Positions 22,741 through 34,110 of a stretch of 64,000 nt of DNA are shown in pieces; the stretch's first letter is position 1; each line of letters begins with the position of its first letter. The translations under genes and the position numbers were made by a program. The notes below the pieces were generated by a model, which worked only from the letters and a program-made list of their open reading frames with translations, did not search any database and had not been told where the DNA came from. The stretch covers positions 77,110,501 through 77,174,500 of the forward strand of contig JAZBRS010000014.1 in NCBI GenBank assembly GCA_037176725.1, given 5' to 3'. This stretch comes from Posidonia oceanica (taxonomy: Eukaryota; Streptophyta; Magnoliopsida; Alismatales; Posidoniaceae).

Positions 22741-23823
22741 TATCAGTCGTTTCATTTCCCAACTTACGCCCATCTACGAACCGATATTCAAGCTCCTGAA
22801 GAAGAATGCACAAATCGACTGGAGCGAGGAATGCCAAGCTGCATTCGATAAAATCAAGCAACTTCTGATCAAGCCTCCTGTCTTGGTTCCTCCAACGCCG
22901 GGGAGACCTCTACTTCTCTACCTTTCTACCACGCAGTATTCCATGGGCGTCGTCTTAGGCCAACATGATGAGTCGGGTAGGAAGGAGCGTGCCATTTATT
23001 ACCTGAGCAAGAAGTTCAATTAATGCGAGGCTAGGTATAGCACAATAGAGAAGACCTGCTTGTCTCTTGTCTGGGCTGCACAGAAATTGAGGCATTATAA
23101 GATGGCATACCTAGTCCAGCTCTTGTGCCAGCATGATCCTATCAAATTCCTCTTCCAGAAGCCGGCCATGGTGGGCAGATGTGTTAAGTGGCAGGTGTTG
23201 TTATCTTAGTACGACATCACCTTCATCACATAGAAATCCATGAAGGGCCAAGCCATGGCGGATCACCTTGCTAATTTCCCACTGCCTGAATACCAGCCTC
23301 TCCAGACGTAGTTCCCGGATGAGGATATCCTTTTCGCAGTGGAGGACTCTGAGGAGAAAGACCCTAAGGACCAGGAACAATGGCAGCTGTACTTTGATGG
23401 CGCTGTCAACAAGAAGGGCTGAGGCGTAGGCGCAGTGCTGACCACGCCACAGGGGCAGATGATTCCTTTTGCGAGGAAGCTAACTTTCAAATGCACAAAC
23501 AATGAAGCAGAATATGAAGCATGCATCCTGGGATTGAAGGTCGCCCTTGAGCATAAGGCACAGAAGCTGCATGTGCACGCGATGCCATGCTGGTAATCTC
23601 TCAAGTGAATGGCGACTAGAGAACGAAGGATCCAAAACTTGTGCCATATCACAAACACCTGCTGATGCTGATGGAAGAATTCGAGAGCATCTGCTTCATA
23701 TACATGAACAGAGCGAGGAACGCGTATGCAGATGCACTGGCAACCCTGGCATCCTAGCTCAGTATACCTGAAGACAGTACAGTAGATGTATCAGTTACCT
23801 GCATAGAGCAACCTGCACATTGC
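22741..23823 (+). pseudogene. RNase H and archaeal-type RNase H of element 2
   Basis: First RNase H: LLLYLSTTQYSMGVVLGQHDE, AIYYLSKKFN, then a TAA, IEKTCLSLVWAAQKLRHY and the tether DPIKFLFQKPAMVGR. The tether has TAG at about 23207, 23231 and 23310, each at a Gln codon in element 3 or its neighbours. Second RNase H from about 23386: LYFDGAVNKKG, a TGA, AEYEACILGL and, after a frameshift near 23575 that destroys the GDAMLV motif, RNAYADALATLAS with a TAG. Domain order matches element 1, supporting Tat lineage. Clearly inactive. Confidence 0.85.
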
Positions 23824-25104
23824 ATGAGCATAGATGAGGCAGATCCAGCAGAAGAACGGCCGTGGTACCATGACATCAAGGCCTTCCTGGAGTTCAGCAG
23901 CCTTCCGCCCGACACAACAGCAGCAGATAAGAGAACTTTGGCGCGTTTGGCGTCAAAGTATGTACTAGGGGCAGGGCAGCTATACAGAAGATCATACAAT
24001 CAGATGCTATTACGCTGCCTGAACAAGTCGGAGGCTGACACGCTGATGCTTCAAGTGCATGCAGGGACCTATGGCCCGCACATGAACAGCGTCCTCCTGG
24101 CCAAGAAGATCATGCTCCAAGGCTATTTCTGGCTAACCATGGAAGTAGACTGCTGCCGGTTTGTGCATAAATGCCACAACTGCCAGATCCATGGTAACTT
24201 TATCAGGGCTCCTCTACAACAGCTACATAACATGTCATCGCCATGGCCTTTCTCCACCTGGGGGATCGATGTCATTGGCGCAATACACCCACCTGCTTCA
24301 AACGGTCATCGCTACATTCTAGTAGCGATTGACTATTTCACTAAGTGGATGGAAGCAGCCTCCTACAAGACAGTTATTGCCGTGGCTACAGAAAAGTTTA
24401 TCAGAAACAATATCGTCGCCCGGTATGGGGTCCCACATGCGCTCATCTCCGATAACGGCACAAACTTCATTGCCAAAAAAACCGAGGAATACCTGCAGAG
24501 CCTCAGGATCAAGCATCACAGGTCCTCGCCCTATCGGCCACAAATGAACGGAGCAGTGGAGTCTGCCAACAAGAACATTGTCAAAATCATGAAGAAGATG
24601 GCAGAAACCCATAAGGATTGGCATGACAAGCTCCCGTACGTACTCTGGGCATACAGGACATCAATCTGGACCTCAACAGGAGCCACCCCGTACTCTCTGG
24701 TGTACAGCATGGAGGTGGTGCTGCCTGTAGAAGTAGAGATCCCCTCCCTGCAGATCCTACGAGAAGCTAAGTTGGAAGAAGCAGAATGGGTCGAAGACCG
24801 CTGCGTCCAACTGAATCTGATCGACGAGCATAGGCTGCAAGCTATGCACAACGCTCACTGTTATCAGAAGAGGATGGCCAGAGCGTACTTGAAAAAAGTT
24901 CAGCCCAGAAGTTTCCAACCAGGAGATCTTGTTCTACGTGCCATTCATTTGCCAGTTGGTCGAGGCAAATTCTGACCTAATTGGCGTGGCCCCTTTGTGG
25001 TCAAGCAGATCTTCTCGGGCGGCGCTGTAACCCTTGAGGACGTGGACCAGGTCGAGTAGTCCGAGCCAGTCAACCTGTGCTACCTTAAGAAGTACTATCT
25101 GTAG
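23824..25104 (+). pseudogene. Integrase of element 2 (nearly intact)
   Basis: A 383-residue open stretch from 23824 holds the complete core: zinc site H79, H86, C117, C120; catalytic D149 (GIDVIGA), D210 (ISDNG) and E246 (NGAVESANK), with 35 residues between the last two. The C-terminal module begins QPRSFQPGDLVLRAI, meets TGA at about 24973-24975, continues PNWRGPFVVKQIFSGGAV with a TAG, and ends CYLKKYYL with TAG at 25102-25104. Best preserved pol domain of this copy. The ATG is only the first after the RNase H breaks. Confidence 0.9.
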
Positions 25105-26500
25105 CTTGGGGCAACCACTGTAGATCCTTCTTCTCCATCCCACCTCTTGCATTCCCACCCCTTGTAAACTTCCATACCTCTTTTCGTCCTATCTCTTGCA
25201 TCTTTACCCCTGTACATCTTCATACATCGCTTTGACCTATCTTCTGCATTTTCATCACTGCATTCCCATACATTCCATCCTTTATCCCTTTCATAATCAT
25301 CATCGTCATCCTCATAAATCATGCATATCATCCAGCCTGGTGATGAAAACTGGAAGTGCTTGCCTGCTCTGGAAGGAGTCTACCCGACCTCACCTGACAC
25401 TACTTAGATGTCTTAGCTAGTGAGGGAGCCACCACTCAGTGAGCACGGGCGAAATGCCCAAACACCTAAGGACTTACACCGCTAGAAAAAAATACTAGTG
25501 TTAGCCAAAAAAGAACGCATGTCTAGACCTGGGCACACAAGAAAAGGGAAAAGAAGAGCCAAAGTTGACACCTAGGGATCCAAGCCTTACAAGGCCTAGC
25601 CCCCATGTCTCAAAAAAAACCAAGCACCCATTTCCTCTAGGTTAGGGATAGCGGAAACCTACGAGCCAAAAAAAAAAGAGAAGAAAAAAGAAACAACACC
25701 AAAAGAAAAAAGCAAAAAAAAAAAAAGAAGAAGAAAAGAAAAAAAGAGAATGATAGAAAAGAAAAAAGGGGGAAACAAAAGACAACCCCAGAAATGAAGG
25801 CAAGCAGAGTAATCCCGTACCTTTTACCTACCCTAGAGAAGAATCAAAATTCAAGCCAGGTCCTCCTTGTCTCCAAGGTAGGAATGGGGAGAGCCCTGCA
25901 CACCTATATGGAAGCAAAAGAGACAAGAAAAAGGAAAAGAGTAGGTGTAAGTCCTTGACAGTTTGGCATGGAGCCTGTCCTCTCTACACGACCACCAAAC
26001 ATCACCAACACCCTTTCCTAGAGTGCCACCAACAAGCTATGAGTCTGAGTAGAGTCCGGTGAGTCAGGGACCGCTCCCTTCCAACAGCAGGCGCTAAGCA
26101 CTCCATATGCTGATGGCAAAGCATACCAATCATAAACTAGGCATACATCTGCATCATCGATCATTCTTTTCCTTCTTTCACTCCACTCTGCAAAACTTGC
26201 CCCGGTACTAAGACAGTACTCCTACCAAGCACGAATTGACCTCCTCCAAGCTTCGCTGGTCCAGAACTCCTACCAGCCCCTGCCTGCGCAAACAAAAATC
26301 CCCTTGTTTGAATATGCTTAAGTCTCTGTGTTTTGAATGTTAACTACTGAACATAGCTGAACTACTTTATTAGCTTCTGAATCTGCTTCCTTATCAGTCA
26401 GTGATTATATGCCTGTGTGAAACCTGATGATCTACAGTCTTGGTAACAGGTACCTGAGGATTCTACAGCAGCCATCTGCCTACATTCTGCGGCCTGTGTA
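25105..26500. other. Spacer between pol and the extra ORF (element 2), with A-rich tract
   Basis: Non-coding. It contains a GA/A-rich tract at about 25655-25770 and a piece shared with element 3 (GATGAAAACTGGAAGTGCTT, CTAGTGAGGGAGCCACCA). Just before the extra ORF both copies keep several AG dinucleotides after pyrimidine-rich sequence (for example CTACAG near 26437 and GGTAACAG near 26450), candidates for splice acceptors. Confidence 0.5.
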
Positions 26501-26674
26501 ATGGGCTTCCCTACTCTAGTGACCCCAATGCATTGCTTCGATGTCTTACGAGAATGGATCGGCAAACTCACCAGGGATGACTGCGAAAAGCAACGCCTAT
26601 GGGGCATTCCAACCAAACTTCTGAAGGCCACTGACATTGAAGTAAGCCGCCATCTTCGGTGTGCCGCTGCAAGG
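26501..26674 (+). pseudogene. Extra ORF of element 2, 5' part (split by element 3)
   Basis: Starts at ATG 26501, the same position as the ATG at 35313 in element 3 (minus strand). Encodes 58 residues with WIGKLTRDDCEK, LWGIPTKLLKA and EVSRHLRCAAA, then is cut by the LTR of element 3. The reading resumes at 53131. 174 bp here plus 1029 bp there equals 1203 bp, exactly the length in element 3. The product is discussed under the element 3 copy. Confidence 0.85.
26670..26674. repeat. Target site duplication of element 3, left copy (CAAGG)
   Basis: CAAGG here and CAAGC at 53126-53130 flank element 3 and match in four of five bases. Removing one copy restores the extra ORF of element 2 to the length of its element 3 counterpart. 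Confidence 0.75.
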
Positions 26675-26838
26675 TGTAGTAATCCCGGTGTTCAGATCGT
26701 CCATGCACACTGCCAGAGCTCATGTGCACCGATCGGAATCAGGCTCACTATAAGCGGCTATGTCCAAGGAGGAGGGCTCAACTCGAAAACACTTAAAACA
26801 GAGGAGAAAAGATAAGAAAAGAAGAAGATAAGACAATT

Positions 26839-26849
26839 CAAAGTCGCCA
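26839..26849 (-). other. PBS-like sequence inside the 3' LTR of element 3
   Basis: Minus strand TGGCGACTTTG preceded by ACACAG, a degenerate counterpart of the PBS start TGGCGACTCTG preceded by CTACAG. The partner copy in the 5' LTR is exact. Confidence 0.5.
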
Positions 26850-27371
26850 CTGTGTCTATTATCGAGAGACAAGGAAAACCAGGGTAATGTGCGAGTTAAC
26901 ATGCAAAACCAAGCAAAGGATGCAATGCAAAGGAAACCAAATGCAAATGAATGCAAATGAGATGACTCATGCCTAGGATAAGGGCAATATGGTCATTGTG
27001 GGCCAAAAGACTGGGCAAGGACTCCTGTTACGTGCGAGGAAGGTGTTAGGCACCACCGACACGCCCGAGAATCGGTCTTTCTAGGTTTATGCTCGCATAC
27101 ACAGGGAAATGTAGGTTTGAATGCCTAAATGCCAATGAATGCCTGAGTGAATGTTCAAAGGTGTGCTCTAAGTGATGGGATGCAATGCAAGGAAGTAAAC
27201 GTGCAGTCTAAGTGCTCAGCAACGCTGTCTGTGTTCGAAACCGGGCAAAACCTGGCTCGTGAGAACTCCAGGCAGTAAGCATCACTGCCCTATACGTAAA
27301 TGCAAGCGAAAAAGCAAAACAGCGGTAAAACCAAGCAATGCAGGCGACATGCAAGAGAAAATAGCATAAAA

Positions 27372-27692
27372 CACGTGAAACGGCGTGAGAAATGGAAACA
27401 GCACGCGAAACGGTGCAAGAAAACGAGATCGACACGCAAGACGGCGTAAAAGACAAAACGGCACGCAACACGGTGCGAAAAAGCAAAGCGGGCATGCAGA
27501 ACGGTGCCAAAACAAGGCGAGCACGCAAAATGGTGCAAGAAAACAGAGTGGCACGCAAAACGGTGCCAAAAATAGAGCAAACACACAAAACGGTGTGAGA
27601 AAGCAAAGCGGGCACCGAAATGGTGCCAAAACAGAGTGGACACGCAAAACGGTGCCAAAAGCAAAGCAGGCACGCAAAACGGTGCCAAAGCA
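27372..27692. repeat. 30-bp hairpin-bearing tandem array in the 3' LTR of element 3
   Basis: About ten copies of a 30-bp unit centred on GGCACGCAAAACGGTGCC, in which GGCAC and GTGCC can pair around an 8-nt loop. Because 30 bp is ten codons, several frames stay open on both strands and give periodic peptides. These are not genes. Confidence 0.85.
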
Positions 27693-28429
27693 GCCGAAAT
27701 AAAATATCGATAAAGCCATGCAGATGCAAATGCAAAGAGAAAGAGCAAGAGAAGCAAAAGGGAGCAAACAGCATAAGTGTGAGAACGAACACTGTTTAAG
27801 GACCACGTAATGTAGGTGTGAAGACCTACAAAGGGGAAAGGAAGCAAGTGGAGGGATTACCACTGTTCTGTGACCATTTTCCACCAAAGTGTCCCACGAT
27901 GTGTCTCGCACGCTGCCAAAAGCTCGCGATGCAATTGGATCATGGAAAAAGGGGGAAGAAAGTTACAATTAGTGGTGAATCCAGGGGAAATGCAACACAA
28001 AGATACCAAGAATACGCGAAAAGGGGAATAGAGTTGATAGACAGGAAGAGGGAATCCTAATCTACATGCTCGAGAAATCAGAAAACAAAAACAATGCTTG
28101 CAATGCAAATGGGGTGCAAATGAATGCTGTGCAGGGGTTCAGAAGGACTTACCTTGGGAATCTGAAGCCTGATCTGAGAAATGCTTGGTCCATGTGGAAG
28201 AGCACTCCACCGGGGTCATCCAAGTAGCTTGGTTGAGAAGGTCCAACGGTCAGATCAAAAGATATCCCAGCTTCAAGGCAGAGGGGCCAGAACAGGGGAG
28301 AAGAATGGATCTAGGTGTAAAGGAGGTCCTAGGGGTATGCAAAACAGGTCCTCCCATGTAAATGCGAGCTAAGTGTGCTTAAGTTTGTGCAAAAATGCTG
28401 AATGCAAAGAAGCATGAGTGCAATGCATG

Positions 28430-29360
28430 CAAAAATGCTAGAAAAGGACCTAAGAATAATCTTTCAAAAAACTTAGGAACCTATGTGCAAGTTTTGAAAA
28501 AGTGGGACCTAAATGCAAAGATTTTGAAAAATTAGGGGCTTATATGCAAGATTTTTGAAAACTGGATGGTCTGAGTGCAATTTTGCAAAATGCAGGAGTT
28601 AAAATGCAATTTTATAAGGTAAACATGCATTTGGATAAGTTTTGAAATCATGTGGAGGATTAACATACAATTTTGAAACATGTAGGGATTGAAATGCAAT
28701 TTTATAAGCAAAATGTGGTCTTAAATGGTCTGTAAATGGAAACAGAGGACCTATGTGTAATTTTTAAATATGCAGGGTCTAAAATGCAATTTTTGTAAGG
28801 AAAAATGTGATTTTTGAATGGTCTGTGCATTAACAATGGGCCTATGTGTGATTTTCAAATATGCAGGGTCTAAAATGCAATTTTATAAGCAAAAATATGC
28901 ATTTAAATGAGTTTTATAAACATGTAGAGGACCTATGTGCAATTTTAGAACATGCAAGGTCTATAATGCAATTTTATAAGCAAAAATATTAAAAAACAGA
29001 TGTTGTGCATGAATATGGACCTATATGCAAAAATCAGAAACTGAAGGGGAAAAATGCAATGCAGTAAAAAAAGATGAAAAATAAATACATAATCAATAGA
29101 TCAGAGGACTAAAATGTAAATAGAGGAAAAGACAGGGTTTAAAAATGCAATTTACTAAGGTAAACTTAGAATATTAAATGAGATTATTAATTGAAGGATT
29201 GAAATGCAAAAATATGAAACTACAGGGCCTGAACTAAAATAAACTTAAAAAGAAAACACAGCAGAAGGACTAACATGCAATTAATTAGTTTTTTAAGTTT
29301 TTCATGCAATTTAATAAGATTTAAATTCAAAATTAAATGAATGTTAAACGAAGGCAGGAT
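28430..29360. repeat. Degenerate repeats of a TGCAATTTT / GGACCTATGTGC motif in the 3' LTR
   Basis: About 0.9 kb in which AATGCAATTTTATAAG and GGACCTATGTGCAATTTT-type blocks recur every 30-90 bp, separated by ATGCAGGGTCTAAA. The same block is at 48950-49880 in the 5' LTR, and related GCATGTTAGTCC blocks occur at the ends of the LTRs at 55281 and 60630. No reading frame or known function. Confidence 0.65.
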
Positions 29361-30668
29361 TGGAAAGCAATAAACTAAAAACAGAAGCTGAAAATGCAAT
29401 TTATGGCAAAATAGCTTAGCAAAGGAAAAATAAATGCACAGTAAAAAACCAGCAGAGTGGCCACTGTAGCAACTGCTACCAATGGCCAAGAAAAGTGGAG
29501 GAGGGAGGCTGAGGAGGCGTAGAGGGGTCGACGACGTCCACCGGGGGTAGGCGGAGCTCGGAGCGGCGTCGGCGTGGCTTGGTGCTGCCTAGAGTAGGCC
29601 GAAGAGCTGGACAAAGGACTGTGGGACAGGAGGAGGTCAACCGGATGTTCGGCGCATCATCGTGGCGGTTTGAAGTGATGGCTGTGATCCTGGAGTCAAT
29701 GCGGACCTCGGGCGATCCCTGGAGCTGGCTTCAGCTGACCGGAGCGGCGAGGCGAGCGTTGGGCACGCCGGAGAAGACGGGTCAGCGGCGGTGCTGACCC
29801 GGCGAAGGAGGAAAGGAAAACCTAATCTAATGGCTGGAAAAGCTAGAGAAGGAGAAAATTAGCTTAAGTGGGGGGAATGGTACCTGTTATGTTGGCCGAA
29901 ATGCCCTCCCGACGTCGGCTGATTCAGTGGTCGCCGGTGGAGTTCGTTCGATCGTTGCAGGGGCTGTCGACGGCTTGGGCGTGCTTGGATCCACTCAGTG
30001 AAGTCTTTCGAAGCTCGCTGGACGTCTAGAACTGAGCTTCGATGACCGGAGGAGGATTTGGCTCCAGTGGGTGCTCAGAAGGCAGCAGGAGGTGGGTGAA
30101 GGTGTTCTCTGCCCTCTGGATCAATTGGAGGGTGCCAGCGACTTGCTGGTTGCTAGGTGGAGGTGTGTGGATGCTAAGGTGGGTCTGAGGAGGGCAGGAG
30201 AGGAAGATGGCAGCTGGATTGATTTTTTGGCAGAGTGGGTTGTAGGTGTTTGTTGTGGTTGGCTCCGGCTGTGGGGGAGATGATGGCTAAGGCTCAGATG
30301 GGTTGGAAAGCTGGGGTTCTGGGGAGTTTGGTGGTGGAGTTTGGAAGGATTTTGGGGACTGTGGAGTTGGGAATTTTGGGAGGTGGAGATGTTGGGTTCT
30401 GAGTTGGGTTTTGGGTGACTGGAGGGTGGTTTCAGGGGGATTTTGGTCGTGGAATGGGAGGCTGTGAAGCTGGTTTTCTGGGTGGATTTGGGGGCAGAAA
30501 TGGAGGTGGTTCTACTAGGTGTGGGTGCTCTGGTTTGGATGGAAAAGAAGAGGATGAAGAGGACTGAATTTTCACTAGGGAAGAAGGAGAGGAATGGGTG
30601 GCTTCTGCTCTGAATTCTCTCACTCTCTCTGGACGACGAAAAGGCGTGGAAGGAGGAGAAGACTGGAG

Positions 30669-30678
30669 GCTTTATCAG
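30669..30678 (-). promoter_or_regulatory. Possible TATA-like element in the 3' LTR of element 3
   Basis: Minus strand CTGATAAAGC; same sequence at 51161-51170, and CTGATAAAAGC at 62566-62576 in another LTR. In each case it follows a GAATT(T/C)GAATTCCAC-like block and a pyrimidine-rich stretch. A position-conserved TATA variant is plausible, but no start site is known. Confidence 0.3.
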
Positions 30679-30889
30679 CTGCTAAAGGAGTGAAGCGCGC
30701 AGTGGATTCAAATTCCCCACCAGTGGGAGGCTGCTAGTTGTAGAGCGAGGACAACCGGAGGCAACGGGCAATTAATGCCCCCGGAGATCCTGCTGAGATG
30801 CGAGAGAGGAGGGATGAGCTGGATGCTGATGGTGATCGGGAGGGAAGGAGGAATTGAATTTTGAAGAGGAGAGGGAGATGCTGGTGGGA

Positions 30890-31140
30890 GAGATCTGAGG
30901 AAGAAGAAGAAGAAGAAGGAGGAGGAGGGAAGAAGGAGGAGGCTGCGTGCGGGCTGGGCCTGGCTACGCGAAAAAGAAAGAAAAAAAAAAAGAAAGAAGA
31001 AAAGAGGGGAAGAGGTGGAATGGGCCGGACCGGGCCCAAGAAAAGAAAGAAAAATAAAAAGAAAGGGAGAAAGAAGAAAGGGAAAGGAAGAAGGGAAAGA
31101 AGAAGGAAATTAAAAATAAAAATAAAAATAAAAATGGAAA
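30890..31140. repeat. Purine-rich (GA/A) tract in the 3' LTR
   Basis: About 250 bp almost free of pyrimidines on the + strand (GAAGAAGAAG, then AAAGAAAGAAAAA, then AAAATAAAAATAA). It is polypyrimidine on the element's own strand. Counterparts: 51380-51650 and 62140-62340. Pro/Ser- or Lys/Glu-rich frames over it are composition artefacts. Confidence 0.7.
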
Positions 31141-31635
31141 CAAGAATAGAAAGTTTTTGAAAAAGTTTTTAGAGTAGTTGTGTTTGAGTTAGGATTTTAA
31201 TTGGGTTTTTTAGTGATTGTTTTTAATTAGTTAATTAGGATTAAAGAGTTCTAGTTTTGATTAGGATTTTGAGTTTTCTTTTAATTGTTTCTTGATTTGG
31301 TTTTTAAATGTTTGTTAACAATTTTTAGTTGTTCTTAGTTAAGTTTTTCTTGTTATGTCTTTGGGATGTTAATTAGGATTTTTAAAGATTGTTTTTAAAT
31401 TAATTAGGGTGAGTTTTAGATTTTTGATTTTAGTCATTTTAGGGTTTTGTTTAAGTCTTCTTTGATTTGTTTTTAATTATGTTTGTTAAGTTCTTTTAAT
31501 ATTTTTAGTTAAGTTTGGGCTTGTTTTGGAGAGAAGTATGAAAAGGAATGTGTAGGTTTGGACCTAGATTTGGATCCAGAAGTTACTAGAGGATTCCAAT
31601 TGATTCAGCTTGTCAAAATGGGCTGTCAACAGATG

Positions 31636-31644
31636 CCCCTCCCT
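31636..31644 (-). other. Polypurine tract of element 3
   Basis: On the minus strand AGGGAGGGG followed by CATC directly precedes the TGTTGACA start of the 3' LTR. Same layout as element 1. Confidence 0.85.
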
Positions 31645-32165
31645 GAGCGAGGTCAAGCGAAGTGAAGCCGCTGCTCAGGGTTGACGAGACACCCCATCTG
31701 ACCGACGAGAGTAGAAGTTTGCTATTGGCGTGAGTTACTTATTCGACAGATGCACCGAGAGTCGTAGCTCGTTGCCGCAATGCAAAGTGTAGGTGCAGAT
31801 CGATGAGATGCAATGAATGCAATGCATGCTAATGCAAATGCAATGCAAATGTTAGTGCAAAAGTTAGTACAGCTAAGAATGCTGATGCAGCACAAGATGG
31901 TGATGATGTTGGACTAGTATGCAGTGCTAGAAAAAGAAAGTGCAAAGATGATGCAAAGAAGAATGCTAAAAGAGAAACGCGATGTGGCGCAAAGACCCGG
32001 CAAGCAGGCCAAACTTGCGCGACAAGGCGTGAAAGAAAAGTGCAGCTTGTCCCCTCCCGGGGAGCAAGCTAGCGAAAAGGAGCACGAGGGGAGAGGGGCC
32101 GACTCTCCTATCGCAAAGGGATGCGGGACTTTGCTTTCCTGGGACAAAGTCGCACGAAGAAGGTG

Positions 32166-33110
32166 ATAAGATGTCGGGCTTATCGGCCGGATAGTTTACG
32201 GTCCTATCAACCGGAAGCGATAGTTTACGGACCTATCAACCAAAAACGATAGTTTATGGACCTATCAACCGGAGGGTGCAATTGTGAATGATAGTTACTG
32301 GATATCAGCCGTAAAACATGATTGTGCAGGATAGTTTACGGTCCTATCAACCGGAAGCGATAGTTTACGGGCCTATCAACCAGGAGCGATAGTTTACGGG
32401 CCTATCAACCGGGAGCAATAGTTTACGGTCCTATCAACTGGAAGCACAATCCATGAGTGATAGTTACTGGTTATTAGCCGTATAATGCAAATGCCAGAGA
32501 ATGATAGTTTACAGTCCTATCAACCAGAAGCGATAGTTTACGGGCCTATCAACCGGAAAGCGCATTTGCGAGTGATAGTTACTGGATATCAGCCGTATAA
32601 CATGATTGGCGCAGCGATAGTTTACGGTCCTATCAACCGGAAGCGATAGTTTACGGGCCTATCAACCGGAAGCGATAGTTTACGGACCTATCAACCGAGA
32701 GCGATAGTTTACGGTCCTATCAACCGGAAAGCGCAATCATGAGGGATAGTTACTGGTTATCAGCCGTATAATGCAATTGCAAGTGATAGTTTACGGTCCT
32801 ATCAATCGGAAGCGATAGTTTACGGGCCTATCAACCGGAAGTGATAGTTTACAGTCCTATCAATCCGAAAGAGCAATTGCAAGGGATAGTTACTAGATAT
32901 CAGTCGTATAACGTAATTGCAAGTGATAGTTTTGGATATCAGCCAAGATGAGTTTTGAATCATCAGCCAGAGAATGATAGTTTACAGTCCTATCAACCGG
33001 AAAGTGCAATTACGAGGGACAGTTACTGAATGTCAGCCGTATAACACAACTGCGGGCTAGATAGGATATCAGCCTAAGATGATAGTTTACGGTCCTATCA
33101 ACCGGAAAGA
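32166..33110 (-). repeat. Tandem array of GATAG...CTATC dyad repeats (element 3, 3' untranslated region)
   Basis: About 25 units of 28-42 bp. The main unit is GATAGTTTACGGTCCTATC followed by AACCGGAAGC; GATAG and CTATC form an inverted repeat. A second type, GATAGTTACTGGATATCAGC, is interspersed roughly every third or fourth unit. The array lies between extra ORF and PPT. The reverse-oriented equivalent in element 2 is 54840-55280. Confidence 0.85.
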
Positions 33111-33177
33111 GCAGTGATTGATTGATTGATTGAAAAGAAAAAGAGTGATTGATTATTGAAAGAGATTGGTAAGAAAA

Positions 33178-33525
33178 AGATTGATAAGATATCTGACTTA
33201 TCGGCTGGCAAAGGGAAAGGGATGATAAGATATCGGACTTATCAGCCAGCAAATGAATAAAAGAATAGAATGATAAGATATCGGACTTATCGGCCGGCAA
33301 AGAGGGGATGAAGGAATGGTAAGATATCGGACTTATCGGCCGGCAAAGGGAAAGAGTTGATAAGATATCAGACTTATCGGCCGGTAAATGAATAAAAGAA
33401 TAGAATGATAAGATATCGGACTTATTGGCCGGCAAAGAGAGGATGAAGGATTGATAAGATATCAAACTTATCGACCGGCAAAGGGAAAGAGATGATAAGA
33501 TATCGGACTTATCGGTCGGCAAGTG
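33178..33525 (-). repeat. Second dyad array: GATAAG...CTTATC units (element 3)
   Basis: About eight units of 38-48 bp built on GATAAGATATCGGACTTATC plus GGCCGGCAAA. GATAAG/CTTATC is a perfect 6-bp dyad. The counterpart in element 2 is at 54600-54810. GATAAG is also the plant I-box core, but no regulatory role is shown. Confidence 0.85.
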
Positions 33526-34110
33526 AATAGGTTTCGTGAGGGCGAATCATCTCATGATACCAGGAATATCATGAGGGAAAGAGAGGGAGAATGATACCAA
33601 GGGGTGATCAAAAGATGCCCCTAGTATCAGGATGATACCAGGGGTTGGCCAGCGCGTCCTTGGCATCAAAAGCAGAGGGTGAAGACAAAACTGTCGTATT
33701 TGCCAGACGAGTAGTTTGGGGTACCAGCCCGAGGATGACAGGTTGACGGACCTATCACCGGGCAGTTGGGGGTGCCAGCCAAGGATGACAGGTTGACGGA
33801 TCTATCGCCGAGCAGTTGGGGGTGCCAGCCCACTGATAAAGATCTGGATGACGGTGCCCGGCAGCTTTGCTTGCTCAGATGTCATGGGTCAGCACTTGGG
33901 TTGATTGATGAGGACTTTCCTGTAGTGTTCGGCAGCAAGTCTGGCCAGGGGCCCTGCAGATATGATTGATATGATCATGCATGTACATGTAGCAGACTTG
34001 GAATGCAAACAGGTGGCTCAGAACGCCTTTGTATTGATTGAACTTGATTACATGCCTGTGGCAGGCCAAAAGTTTACAGCATAAGATAGGCAGGCAGTTA
34101 CATGGATGCT
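33526..34110 (-). other. 3' untranslated region between extra ORF and dyad arrays (element 3)
   Basis: Non-coding; matches 54160-54600 of element 2 (shared ATGATACCAGG-type repeats and the GGCAGCAAGTCTGGCCAGGG block). Contains several ATCATGATACCAGG variants. Confidence 0.55.

Larger units (their letters stand above)
15506..26674 (+). mobile_element. Element 2 (family B Tat element), left part: leader, gag, pro, pol, start of extra ORF
   Basis: Collinear with the minus-strand element 3 from leader to extra ORF, so it is the same family. Its own 5' LTR and PBS must lie upstream of element 1, which sits in its leader. The part after position 26674 resumes at 53131, because element 3 is inserted in its extra ORF. 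Gag, protease linker, RT, RNase H and INT all carry stops or frameshifts, many being TAG where the other copy has CAG or TGG. Confidence 0.9.
26675..31631 (-). repeat. 3' LTR of element 3 (4957 bp)
   Basis: On the minus strand it begins TGTTGACA beside the PPT and ends GGATTACTACA. It aligns along its length with 47038-53125. Compared with that copy it lacks exactly 1000 bp at 31508-31516 and has fewer 30-bp repeats. In the first about 240 bp from the left end I count roughly 15 differences, nearly all transitions. Confidence 0.92.

Noticed and set aside
30861..31160. Lys/Glu-rich frame (also 51353-51658)
   Set aside because: Translation of the GA-rich tract.
32166..33525. CRISPR-like array
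   Set aside because: Units are contiguous, variable and plant-retroelement derived; no spacer diversity, leader or cas genes, and the host is a plant.
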